DNA of 64,000 nt from Streptomyces griseoruber (GTDB taxonomy: Bacteria; Actinomycetota; Actinomycetes; Streptomycetales; Streptomycetaceae). The notes beneath the pieces were generated by a model. The model did no database searches, was not told where the DNA came from, and worked only from the letters and a program-made list of their open reading frames with translations. Numbering within the stretch: the stretch's first letter is position 1; the number at the start of each line of letters is the position of its first letter. Positions 9,341 through 16,534 of this stretch are shown here, in pieces. The DNA lies in NCBI RefSeq assembly GCF_001514205.1, contig NZ_KQ948765.1:801200-865199 (forward strand), given 5' to 3'. A program made the position numbers and the translations under genes.

Positions 9341-12300
9341 CGGCCTCCCCCGATCTCGATGTGCAGCCGGCCGTTCTCCGGCCGGTCACGGTCGTCCTCC
9401 AGCTGTGCGACCTCCAGCGGCCCGATCCGCAGCAGCCCGTCGTCCAGCTCGCCGGCGTCCGGCGCGAACAGCCTCCTGAGCCGGGTCACCAGCACGCTCG
9501 TCACGCCGGGTACGGCGGCCGCCGCCGCGACCACCCGGCTGATCCGCACCGGATCGCCGAACGTCACCGCGTCCGGCGCGAACAGCGCCAGCACCGTCCG
9601 CCGTACCGCGTCGCGCACATGACCGCGCTGGTGGCCGGCGGCGGCACAGACCTTCAGCTCCAGGTCCACGGGCACCGCCGTCGCGGGCCGCACGACCACG
9701 TCGTGCCCGATCCGCCGTACACCGTCCAGCGTGTGCGCGACCCGGTCCAGCAGCTTCGCGCCCGGAGCTCCGGTACCGAGGGCGTCGACCGCGACGTGCA
9801 CCTCCTGGCCGGTGCCGGTCCAGCGGAAGTCGGCCGCCGCCCGCTGCACACCCGGCACCGCCGAGGCCAGTTCGGCGTAGTCGTCCGCGGTCACGGCCCG
9901 GAGCCTGACCCGGTGCGGCTGGAGCGGCGCCAGTCGGCGTACCTCGTCGAGGGCCTCCGGCTCGGTCCCGCCGCGGGCCGGCAGCGGGTTGCGCACCAGC
10001 GTGACGGCGTCGTCGCCGTCGCACAGCACCAGGTGCCCGATCGCCTCGGCACCGACGTTGCCCGCGGCACCGTTGCCCACCCGGTGGCGGACCGCGATCC
10101 GCCCGCCCGCCGGCGGTGGCTCACCGTTCACGCCGTCGCCGAACCGCAGCGCCAGCCGGCCGTCCTGCTCGGCCTCGCCGACGAACGCCCTCGTGTCCGG
10201 CGTCGCGGTCAGCAGGTCGCGGCGCGGCGTCCATTCCCCCGCCGGGGTGCCGTCCGGCGCGTAGGCCGTGACGGTCACCGCGGGCAGCGCGGCGCGGGGG
10301 TCCTGGGTGAGCGCGGCCGAGGCCGGCCCGGCCAGCCGCGGGTCGTCGGCCCGCAGCCCGTCGGCGTACGAGGGACCCCAGGTCTGCGCGAGCTCGTCGA
10401 GCAGCCAGCCGCCGAGCACCTCGCCCTCGCGTGCCCGGCGGGAGAGCCGCGCCAGCCGCCGGATCTTCGCCCCCAGCAGCGCCTCGTAGCGCAGCAGCAG
10501 GTCGCGCAGCGCCCGCGCCTCGTCGTGGGCGAAGCCGAGCCGGTCCAGCACCGCCTGCCCGACCAGGAGCCGCAGCTCGGCGGTCTCCTCCTCGGTCAGC
10601 GGCCGGGCCGCGCGCCACAGCGCGGTGACCCGTGCCCTGGCCCGCGTCGCGATGCCGTCGAGCAGCTCCGCCTGCCCGGACGACACCAGCGCCGGGTCCG
10701 GGTACGCCGTCCGGTGCGTCACCGGCCCGTCGGTCGGCTCGGGGCGGAACGGCTCCACCGTGCCGGGGTAGCGGAGCTGCGCCAGCAGCGTGTCCAGGCT
10801 CGCCGCCTGGTCGGCCGCGGGCGCGCCGGCGTCCAGCCCGGCCCGGTCCAGCGCCGCCCGGCCGACCAGCCCGCGCAGCGTCGTGACCTGCTCCTCGGTG
10901 AGCTGCTCTCCGCGCCGCGCCACCGTCATCAGCCCCACGATCGCCTCCCCGGCGGGTCCCTGCTCGGGACGGTCCGGGCAGCAGCCGGACCCGCACACCG
11001 GCGGGGGCGCCGGCGCCGACGGGACGGCGTACTCCTCCGGGGGCCCGCCGCAGAACGTCAGGTCCCGCCCGTGGTCGACCAGGAGGACGTTGCCCCGCGC
11101 GACGGTCACGTCGACCAGCCGCTCGCACGCCGGGCCGCCCGTCGTGGTCAGGCAGGCGCTGAAGGCCAGCGCGTCCTCGTCCGCCCAGGTGACCTCCACG
11201 ACCGCCCGGTCGTAGAGCGCGTCGCACGCCGGCGTCACCGAGGTGAGCCGCACCACCTGCCGGTGCGCCGGGTCGGCGTCGGCCGCCGCGCCGGTGCGCG
11301 GGCCGAGCACCTCCTCGATCACCAGCAGGTCACCGGGCACCAGGTACAGCCCCTCGTCGACGAGCGTCGCCGAGGTCGCGCCCCTCGGCAGGCAGCACTC
11401 GTCGTCGCCCCAGGTGTGGAACCGGATCCGGTTGTGCGTCGGCCGCAGCTCGGTCTCGCCACTCGCGAGCGGCTCGAAGACATCGGTCCGTGCGGCCGGC
11501 GGCAGGGCGGCCAGCGCCCTCTCGGTCACGACCGCCCTGAGGTCCGGCCGCTCCACCGGGTCCACCTGGCTGATGTCGATCGCCGCGAACCGGAACGTGC
11601 CCGGCCGCAGCGTCATCTCGTCGTCCACGCTCAGGGTCACCGCGGCACGCGCGTTGCACCCGTCGTGCATCAGGTAGTCGATCAGCCTGACGTGCCTGCG
11701 CACCGAGGTCCGCCGCCGCGCGGTGTGCAGATACGCCTCGGTCGCCACCGCGTCCAGCTGGTATTCCAGCTGGTCACCGGCGTACGCGAGCAGCTCGACC
11801 ACGGTCGTCCCGAGGTCCGGCACATGCCGCTCCACCCAGGAGGGCGCGACCAGTGTCATCCGGTCCAGCAGCTGCCGGCGCAGCGTCGCGTAGTCCCGCG
11901 CCGTGTAGTCGATCACCGGTGCCGGCCGGACGTCGTGCTCCCCGCCGCACCCGCACACGCAGTCGGACCGCGCCGGGCACTGCGGGTGGAACACGAAGTC
12001 GGCCCGGGAGTAGCGCGGGTCGAACCCGGCCAGCGGCTCGGTTCCCGGCCGCCCGTAGGCGTCCGGCTCCACCACGGACAGCGTGTACGGCGAGGTGTCG
12101 CCGGTGCGGTCGACCACGACGAACGCCCGGTCGTCCAGGTCCGCGTCCTCCGCGCGCTCGATCGTCACCTCGGTGACGTGCACACCGGTGATCCGGCGGC
12201 CGCCGTCGATCCGGACGTTGCCCGGGGCGAGCCGCCTCGGCGCCTTGCCGAGGAAGGTCACCACCAGTGTCAGCCCGTCGTCGTGGGCCTCCACGGCATC

Positions 12301-12402
12301 GACGCCGTTGAGCCGCGCGGTCCTGACGTCCCCGCGCCGGTGCCCGGTTCCGCACGGTGTCGTCCCCCCGTGGTTCCTCCCGGTGTCGCCCCCGTCGTTC
12401 AT
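9337..12402 (-). CDS. Putative CIS baseplate assembly protein, gpJ/gp6-like wedge subunit
   Basis: A 1021-residue protein and the larger, more typical baseplate-J homologue of the locus. The hallmark FGDGVNGEPPPAGGRIAVRH and RVGNGAAGNVGAEAIGHLVL lie around residues 760-800. 'VRNPLPARGGTEPEALDEVR' follows, as in J-type wedge proteins. Residues ~150-210 contain the family signature DYTARDYATLRRQLLDRMTL next to a short cysteine cluster (CPARSDCVCGCGGEHD); a second cluster, CGSGCCPD, lies near 475-482. The start overlaps the gp25-like gene's stop by four bases. By homology it builds the ring that anchors the sheath to the spike hub and triggers contraction. The cysteine clusters suggest metal binding. 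Confidence 0.85.
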   Translation of the reverse strand: MNDGGDTGRNHGGTTPCGTGHRRGDVRTARLNGVDAVEAHDDGLTLVVTFLGKAPRRLAPGNVRIDGGRRITGVHVTEVTIERAEDADLDDRAFVVVDRTGDTSPYTLSVVEPDAYGRPGTEPLAGFDPRYSRADFVFHPQCPARSDCVCGCGGEHDVRPAPVIDYTARDYATLRRQLLDRMTLVAPSWVERHVPDLGTTVVELLAYAGDQLEYQLDAVATEAYLHTARRRTSVRRHVRLIDYLMHDGCNARAAVTLSVDDEMTLRPGTFRFAAIDISQVDPVERPDLRAVVTERALAALPPAARTDVFEPLASGETELRPTHNRIRFHTWGDDECCLPRGATSATLVDEGLYLVPGDLLVIEEVLGPRTGAAADADPAHRQVVRLTSVTPACDALYDRAVVEVTWADEDALAFSACLTTTGGPACERLVDVTVARGNVLLVDHGRDLTFCGGPPEEYAVPSAPAPPPVCGSGCCPDRPEQGPAGEAIVGLMTVARRGEQLTEEQVTTLRGLVGRAALDRAGLDAGAPAADQAASLDTLLAQLRYPGTVEPFRPEPTDGPVTHRTAYPDPALVSSGQAELLDGIATRARARVTALWRAARPLTEEETAELRLLVGQAVLDRLGFAHDEARALRDLLLRYEALLGAKIRRLARLSRRAREGEVLGGWLLDELAQTWGPSYADGLRADDPRLAGPASAALTQDPRAALPAVTVTAYAPDGTPAGEWTPRRDLLTATPDTRAFVGEAEQDGRLALRFGDGVNGEPPPAGGRIAVRHRVGNGAAGNVGAEAIGHLVLCDGDDAVTLVRNPLPARGGTEPEALDEVRRLAPLQPHRVRLRAVTADDYAELASAVPGVQRAAADFRWTGTGQEVHVAVDALGTGAPGAKLLDRVAHTLDGVRRIGHDVVVRPATAVPVDLELKVCAAAGHQRGHVRDAVRRTVLALFAPDAVTFGDPVRISRVVAAAAAVPGVTSVLVTRLRRLFAPDAGELDDGLLRIGPLEVAQLEDDRDRPENGRLHIEIGGGR

Positions 12403-12770
12403 GCCGCCCTCCCCTCGAAGGTCTCGGTACGGCGGTCGCCGGTCGCCCTGACGACGTACGCCACCCGGACCCGCAGCACGTTGTCGTCGCTCTCGACGAC
12501 CACCGCGTCGATCTGGATCGCGTCACCCAGCCAGCGCTCCAGCTGTGCGTGGACGGCCAGTTGCAGGGTGGCCGCCAGCTCCGGGCTGTTCGGCTCGAAG
12601 ACCAGGTCCAGCAGGCCGCAGCCGAAGTCCGGCCGCATCACGCGTTCGCCCGGGCTGGTGAACAGCACCAGCTCGATCAGGTCCCCGATGTGGCCGTCGT
12701 ACCCGACGTCGGCCGTCCGCCCCCGTCTGTCCACCCGGAACGGGAAGTCGATGTCGATCCGCTCGGTCAC
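12399..12770 (-). CDS. GPW/gp25-like baseplate protein
   Basis: A 123-residue protein beginning MTERIDIDFPFRVDRRGRTA at a GTG codon. The central stretch LIELVLFTSPGERVMRPDFG is the conserved gp25 core, which contains the glutamate-proline-gly-Arg-x-Met pattern. In T4 and all CIS particles gp25 nucleates sheath assembly by templating the sheath C-terminal strand exchange. Length matches the family. It sits between the PAAR-like gene and the wedge gene, the usual order in CIS loci. The GTG is favoured because it lies 5 bases after the previous stop, and a GGGGG-containing site overlaps the end of that gene. Confidence 0.9.
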   Translation of the reverse strand: MTERIDIDFPFRVDRRGRTADVGYDGHIGDLIELVLFTSPGERVMRPDFGCGLLDLVFEPNSPELAATLQLAVHAQLERWLGDAIQIDAVVVESDDNVLRVRVAYVVRATGDRRTETFEGRAA

Positions 12771-12774
12771 TTGT

Positions 12775-13104
12775 TCAGACCCCCTTGGTTCGTTGCTGTA
12801 CGACCGTCACCAGCGGCGGCCCCTGCGGGACCTGCTCCGCGCTGAGGCACAGCCCGGTCGAGGCCTGCGTCACCACCGGTGCCCCCGCCACCGTCACCCG
12901 CGCCGCCGGTGTCACCCAGCGGATCGTCACGCACGGCTGCGGCTTGGGCCCGACGGCGAACGGGCAGCCCGCGATCAGCCAGGCGCCGGCCACGGTGGCG
13001 GCCGGCTGGCCGGACAGGTTCACCCGTGGGGACGCCGGCAGGTACGACGCCCGCCCGCCGTGCGGGCAGCTCACGGTCGCGTTCACATGCAGCACGTTGG
13101 TCAT
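12775..13104 (-). CDS. PAAR-like spike-tip protein
   Basis: A 109-residue protein (MTNVLHVNATVSCPHGGRAS). The short beta-rich sequence carries Cys/His positions (CPHGG near 13-17, GCPF near 47-50, PCVTI near 57-61). These resemble the PAAR-like/DUF4280 proteins that cap the spike with a metal-bound sharp tip. It sits directly downstream of the gpV-like spike gene (2-base gap), as expected for a tip protein. It lacks the classical repeated PAAR tetrapeptide, so the assignment rests on size, cysteine pattern and position. No C-terminal effector extension is present. Confidence 0.7.
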   Translation of the reverse strand: MTNVLHVNATVSCPHGGRASYLPASPRVNLSGQPAATVAGAWLIAGCPFAVGPKPQPCVTIRWVTPAARVTVAGAPVVTQASTGLCLSAEQVPQGPPLVTVVQQRTKGV

Positions 13105-13106
13105 CG

Positions 13107-13619
13107 TCAGGTCACCGTGAGCCCGCCGGTGTTGACGTCCACCACGTTGCCGACCAGCGAGATCGTCGCGCCCTTGCCGTTGCTGATCAGGATCCCGGTG
13201 TCGTTGACCGTGATCACCGCCCCGCCCGGTGAACGCAGCGTGATACCCGGGCCGCCGGGCAGGTCGGACAGGAGGACGCTGTACTGGCCGCGGGTCTGGA
13301 GCACGATGTTCGGCTGCCCCGGCGGTCCGGCCAGCGCGGTCGGCGGCACCTCGGCCACCGAGCCGAACCAGCAGCCCGTCCAGATCGGGTAGCTGGGGTC
13401 GCCCTGCTCGAACTCGATCCACACACCGGCCCCGACCACCGGCACGACGTACATCCCGGTCTGCGGACCGGCCACCGGAAGGCACGGCATCGCGAACGTG
13501 CACGGGGTGTCGCCGAGCACGTCCGGCACCGTGGCCTGGATCCGGCCCTGTTGCAGCGGGTCGACGTTGTTCACCACGGTGCCGCGGTACTTGCCGAGAT
13601 ACTTCGTCGCTTCGAGCAT
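13107..13619 (-). CDS. gpV/gp5-like spike protein (VgrG-type OB and beta-helix)
   Basis: A 170-residue protein. Residues ~8-90 form the OB-fold segment of phage baseplate assembly protein V (KYRGTVVNNVDPLQQGRIQA, VVPVVGAGVWIEFEQGDPSY, PIWTGCWFG). Residues ~105-170 have short alternating strands (ITLRSPGGAVITVNDTGILI, ISLVGNVVDVNTGGLTV), as in the triple-stranded beta-helix of VgrG/gp5 needles. By homology it trimerises into the membrane-piercing spike. A GAGGACGACAG site precedes the ATG. It lies 9 bases after the hub gene and 2 bases before the PAAR-like gene, so hub, spike and tip are encoded consecutively. Confidence 0.85.
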   Translation of the reverse strand: MLEATKYLGKYRGTVVNNVDPLQQGRIQATVPDVLGDTPCTFAMPCLPVAGPQTGMYVVPVVGAGVWIEFEQGDPSYPIWTGCWFGSVAEVPPTALAGPPGQPNIVLQTRGQYSVLLSDLPGGPGITLRSPGGAVITVNDTGILISNGKGATISLVGNVVDVNTGGLTVT

Positions 13620-13628
13620 CTGTCGTCC

Positions 13629-14756
13629 TCACGGGAGCACGGCCGGGGTCAGGGACACCAGGCCCTCGCGGGCCAGGGTGAAGTTCTGGGTGTACGAGCC
13701 GCGCTGCAGGTTGTGCGTCACGGACTTCACGTAGTAGAGGCCGTCGTACGTCAGCCCCGCCCCGCGCACGCCGACCAGCTCGCGCGGCCGCAGCACATGC
13801 CCGTACCGGGTGACGTCCAGCTGGCCGGAGCCGCTCACCGCGTCGGACGACTCGACCGCCTTGGCGAGCATCTCGGCGACCGCCTGCGCCGGCTCCTTCT
13901 TCGCGGTGTCCGCGATCACCTTCCGTTTCAGCGCCGGCGCCGGCCGGGCCGCGAGCGGCGGCCGCAGCACACTCACCTCGGGCACCGGCAGCAGCAGCGC
14001 CACCTTGGTGGCGGGGATCTGGATCCGGGCCACCGGTTGCTCCCGGGCCGAGCCGTCGAACCCGAACGTCATCTGGTCCACGTTGGACAGATGGTCGGAG
14101 TTCACGGTCAGCGCGTGCTGCGGGACGCCGAGCCGCAGCTCAGGTCCCCAGTAGCCCTTGCTGATCCCGGGCACCGGCCCGGGGTCGAGGTAGAACACGT
14201 ACCCGTTCGCCTTGGCCAGCTCGTTCAGGTAATCGAGATCGGTGCCCTTCTGGACGTCCACCCGCTGCGTCGGCAGCGGCGTCTGCGGCACCAGCTCGGG
14301 GACGATCAGCGGCACGATCCCGTACTGCGCGTACTGCGCGATGATCGTCGCCACCCGGATCGCCGGCCCCATCGCCGGATACGCCACAGCCTCGCGTTCC
14401 TCGAGGTTCATCAGCACCGTCAGGTCCTCGCCGGTCAGCGTCAGCGTCGACTGCCCCGGCACCCCGCTCACACCGACCTCGTGCCGCAGGATGATCCCGT
14501 CCATCAGCACCGTCGGTGTCCCCCGCACGATCGCCGTCAGCACCACCCGGGTCGGCGGGTCGAAGAACCCCGACGGCAGCAGTGTCCGCCCGATCAATCC
14601 GCTCTTCGACAGGTCGAACGCGAGCTGGAACCCGCTGCGCTGCCCGGCGCTGACCGTGATCTGCGCCGACAGCAACGCCTCGGTCACCGCCTCCGGCGCG
14701 GGCACCGCGATCTGCCGCCCCATCATCAGCAACAACCGAACGGGCACTTCAGCCAT
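13629..14756 (-). CDS. Hub protein, phage late control gene D / VgrG N-terminal-like
   Basis: A 375-residue protein (MAEVPVRLLLMMGRQIAVPA). The pattern 'SGFQLAFDLSKSGLIGRTLL' and 'TLTGEDLTVLMNLEERE' with 'LDYLNELAKANGYVFYLDPG' around residues 175-195 is diagnostic of the gpD/gp27-type hub family (the 'contractile injection system protein, VgrG/Pvc8' group). In T4-like machines the hub trimer adapts the hexameric tube to the trimeric spike. The ATG at 14756 follows a GGAGAGG site; a longer upstream extension is not supported. An 83-base gap separates it from the LysM gene. That gap contains two copies of CCGGGCCCTTG, which could form local hairpins. Confidence 0.85.
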   Translation of the reverse strand: MAEVPVRLLLMMGRQIAVPAPEAVTEALLSAQITVSAGQRSGFQLAFDLSKSGLIGRTLLPSGFFDPPTRVVLTAIVRGTPTVLMDGIILRHEVGVSGVPGQSTLTLTGEDLTVLMNLEEREAVAYPAMGPAIRVATIIAQYAQYGIVPLIVPELVPQTPLPTQRVDVQKGTDLDYLNELAKANGYVFYLDPGPVPGISKGYWGPELRLGVPQHALTVNSDHLSNVDQMTFGFDGSAREQPVARIQIPATKVALLLPVPEVSVLRPPLAARPAPALKRKVIADTAKKEPAQAVAEMLAKAVESSDAVSGSGQLDVTRYGHVLRPRELVGVRGAGLTYDGLYYVKSVTHNLQRGSYTQNFTLAREGLVSLTPAVLP

Positions 14757-14839
14757 CCGTCCCCCTCTCCTCTCCGTACACCGGGCCCTTGCGACCCGGC
14801 CCCTCTCCCTTGGCCGGGCCCTTGAGGCCCGTCGTCCCG

Positions 14840-15172
14840 TCAGCCGGTCCGGTCCGGCAGCGTGATCCGCAGTACCCGGCCCGGGGTCCGGGTCAGGTCG
14901 GCCGGATCCATGACGGGGTTCGCGTCCGCGATCCGCCACCACTGCTCGGCGTCGCCCAGGTACCGGTTCGCCAGGTTGTCGGCGCGGTCCCCGTCGGCCA
15001 CCACGTGCTCGTCGATCTGCACCAGCCGCTCCGGCGGCGGCAGGATCCGCCGCGGCGTGTACGGGATCTCCCGCCCGTCCTCCGTCGTGTGCACCGACTG
15101 CCCGATGCCGTGGTACCTGCTGGTCCGCGGATACGGGTCCGGCGCCGGGATGTCGTCGAGCAGCCCTGCCAT
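14840..15172 (-). CDS. LysM domain protein (gpX/gp53-like)
   Basis: A 110-residue protein. The C-terminal half (HVVADGDRADNLANRYLGDA, EQWWRIADANPVMDPADLT) is a LysM-type fold of the phage tail protein X kind; the N-terminal half is proline-rich. In phages and CIS particles LysM proteins bind between baseplate wedges or sit at the hub rather than on cell-wall glycans. In several other CIS loci this module is fused to the tube-initiator protein. Here it is a separate gene in a different frame, 124 bases downstream of that gene, and the gap is almost entirely a tandem repeat. The start is supported by a GGGGGAAG site. Confidence 0.8.
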   Translation of the reverse strand: MAGLLDDIPAPDPYPRTSRYHGIGQSVHTTEDGREIPYTPRRILPPPERLVQIDEHVVADGDRADNLANRYLGDAEQWWRIADANPVMDPADLTRTPGRVLRITLPDRTG

Positions 15173-15184
15173 GCGCTTCCCCCT

Positions 15185-15292
15185 TCGTCTTCGTCGTTCG
15201 TCTTCGTCGTTCGTCTTCGTCGTTCGTCTTCGTCGTTCGTCTTCGTGGTTCGTTTCGTCGTTCGTCGTTCGTCGTTCGTCGTTCGTCGTACG
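15185..15292. repeat. 13-bp / 7-bp tandem repeat (minisatellite) inside the CIS gene train
   Basis: Directly visible on the plus strand: about five consecutive copies of CGTCTTCGTCGTT (the last with one change), a shortened copy, then about four copies of CGTCGTT. The array fills nearly all of the 124 bases between the tube-initiator-like and LysM genes. The 13- and 7-base periods are not multiples of three, so gain or loss of units would shift any reading frame crossing it. There are no spacers, so it is not a CRISPR array. Confidence 0.95.
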
Positions 15293-15296
15293 AGGC

Positions 15297-15938
15297 TCAG
15301 ATGCCGGTCAGTCCGAGCTGTGCGAGCCGGCCCGCGGCGAGCTGCCCCGCCAGGCGTTCCTTCTGTGCGAGGTGCGCGAGATACAGCTCCGCGCCGCGGT
15401 GCCCGGCGGGCAGGTCGCTGACCGTCAGCAGCCGCAGCCCGACCCCGAGCGTGGCCCGGATCGGCTGCAACTGCTGGTCGAACGCCTCCTCGGTGACCGA
15501 GAGCTCGGTCAGCCGGACCGGCACGACGCGTCGCGGGCCCCAGACGAACAGCGTCAGCGGCTGCTCGACGGGCGTGATCTCGAGCATGCCCAGACCGGCC
15601 AGCCGGCTGTTCGCACGCACCTGCGCGGCCGGCGGTTGGATCAGCATCTCCAGTGCCGCCAACTGCGGGTGGATGCCGAGCGGCGCCGGCACGGTGAGCT
15701 GGTCGGTGGCGTCCAACTCGGCGGTGAACTTCCACGACTCGACCGCCGGCCCCTTCAACCGCAGCGCCTCGGTCCGGTCCCCCTGCTGCTCCCCACCGCC
15801 CGCCTGCGGCGCGATGCTGCGCTCCAGCGAGTCCGGATTGAACTGCAGCACGATCACCCGCTGCGGCGTCCCCCGCTCGGGGTCCACGATCACGATCCCG
15901 GCCTGCACCGGCTTGGGGAGATCCGCGTACCGGGTCAT
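15297..15938 (-). CDS. CIS tube-initiator-type protein (CIS tube N-terminal domain family)
   Basis: A 213-residue protein. 'QRVIVLQFNPDSLERSI' near residues 26-42 is the hallmark of the CIS tube protein N-terminal domain family. These proteins (Pvc7/Afp7-like) join the hub to the first tube ring. 'TDQLTVPAPLGIHPQLAALE' and 'FVWGPRRVVPVRLTELSVTE' fit the beta-barrel. Many homologues carry a C-terminal LysM domain; here the C-terminus is a short Ala/Gln-rich helix (LAGQLAAGRLAQLGLTGI) and the LysM is a separate downstream gene. The start overlaps the preceding gene's stop (ATGA). Confidence 0.8.
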   Translation of the reverse strand: MTRYADLPKPVQAGIVIVDPERGTPQRVIVLQFNPDSLERSIAPQAGGGEQQGDRTEALRLKGPAVESWKFTAELDATDQLTVPAPLGIHPQLAALEMLIQPPAAQVRANSRLAGLGMLEITPVEQPLTLFVWGPRRVVPVRLTELSVTEEAFDQQLQPIRATLGVGLRLLTVSDLPAGHRGAELYLAHLAQKERLAGQLAAGRLAQLGLTGI

Positions 15939-16534
15939 GAGCCGACCTCGAACTCGTCGAACGCCCGCAGCGTCGCCCGGGCGAGATCCCTGATCTCCTG
16001 CTCGGCGTCGTTCCGAGCGAGTTCCTCCAGCGTTGGCCGGTACTCCGCCACGGGCGAGTACGCGCAGGCACGGATGCCGATCGCGCGCATCGCCGGCTCG
16101 CCGGATCGCATCGCCCCCGTGATCAGGTCATAGAACTCGTGGTCGAATTCCATCGGAGCTCCCAGACCGGCACGCAGGATCGCGCGCCCGCGCGCAGGAC
16201 CCTCGTCGTGCCGGGCGGCCTCGCGCAGCAACTCGTCCCTCGACCAGAGGTCGAGGGATCCGGTCAGATCCGCTTCAAGGCGCTCGACCCGAGCCCTGTC
16301 CCTGCCCGCGAGGTAGACGTATCCCTCGTTCAGGACGTGATCCTCCTGGAACTGAAAGGTCACCGGGCCGTCCGTGGCCCAGACCACCTCGAGCTCCGCA
16401 CCGCGCTCGGGATCCGCGACGTCACGAGCGATCAGGTCCCAGTCGCGCTCGGCGGCGAACCGTTCCGCAACGGTCTCTCCGTCATCCGCGCGGAGCACAT
16501 ACCGTGGTGTGGCTCTCGGACCAAAGATTGTCAT
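15935..16534 (-). CDS. Unknown protein coupled to the giant DUF4157 protein; possible partner or immunity protein
   Basis: A 199-residue acidic protein with no family I can name confidently. The N-terminal ~100 residues look like a mixed alpha/beta domain (YVLRADDGETVAERFAAERD, VTFQFQEDHVLNEGYVYLAG). The C-terminal half has short helical pairs (GEPAMRAIGIRACAYSPVAE, EQEIRDLARATLRAFDEFE) resembling HEAT-type repeats. Its ATG overlaps the stop of the 2097-residue DUF4157 gene by four bases, so the two are translationally coupled. Small acidic proteins placed right after a large protein with a variable C-terminal domain are often immunity proteins or chaperones. That role is inference from position and composition only. 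Confidence 0.55.
   Translation of the reverse strand: MTIFGPRATPRYVLRADDGETVAERFAAERDWDLIARDVADPERGAELEVVWATDGPVTFQFQEDHVLNEGYVYLAGRDRARVERLEADLTGSLDLWSRDELLREAARHDEGPARGRAILRAGLGAPMEFDHEFYDLITGAMRSGEPAMRAIGIRACAYSPVAEYRPTLEELARNDAEQEIRDLARATLRAFDEFEVGS

Noticed and set aside
15185..15292. Possible CRISPR array
   Set aside because: The units are 13 and 7 bases, directly adjacent with no unique spacers, and no cas genes are present.
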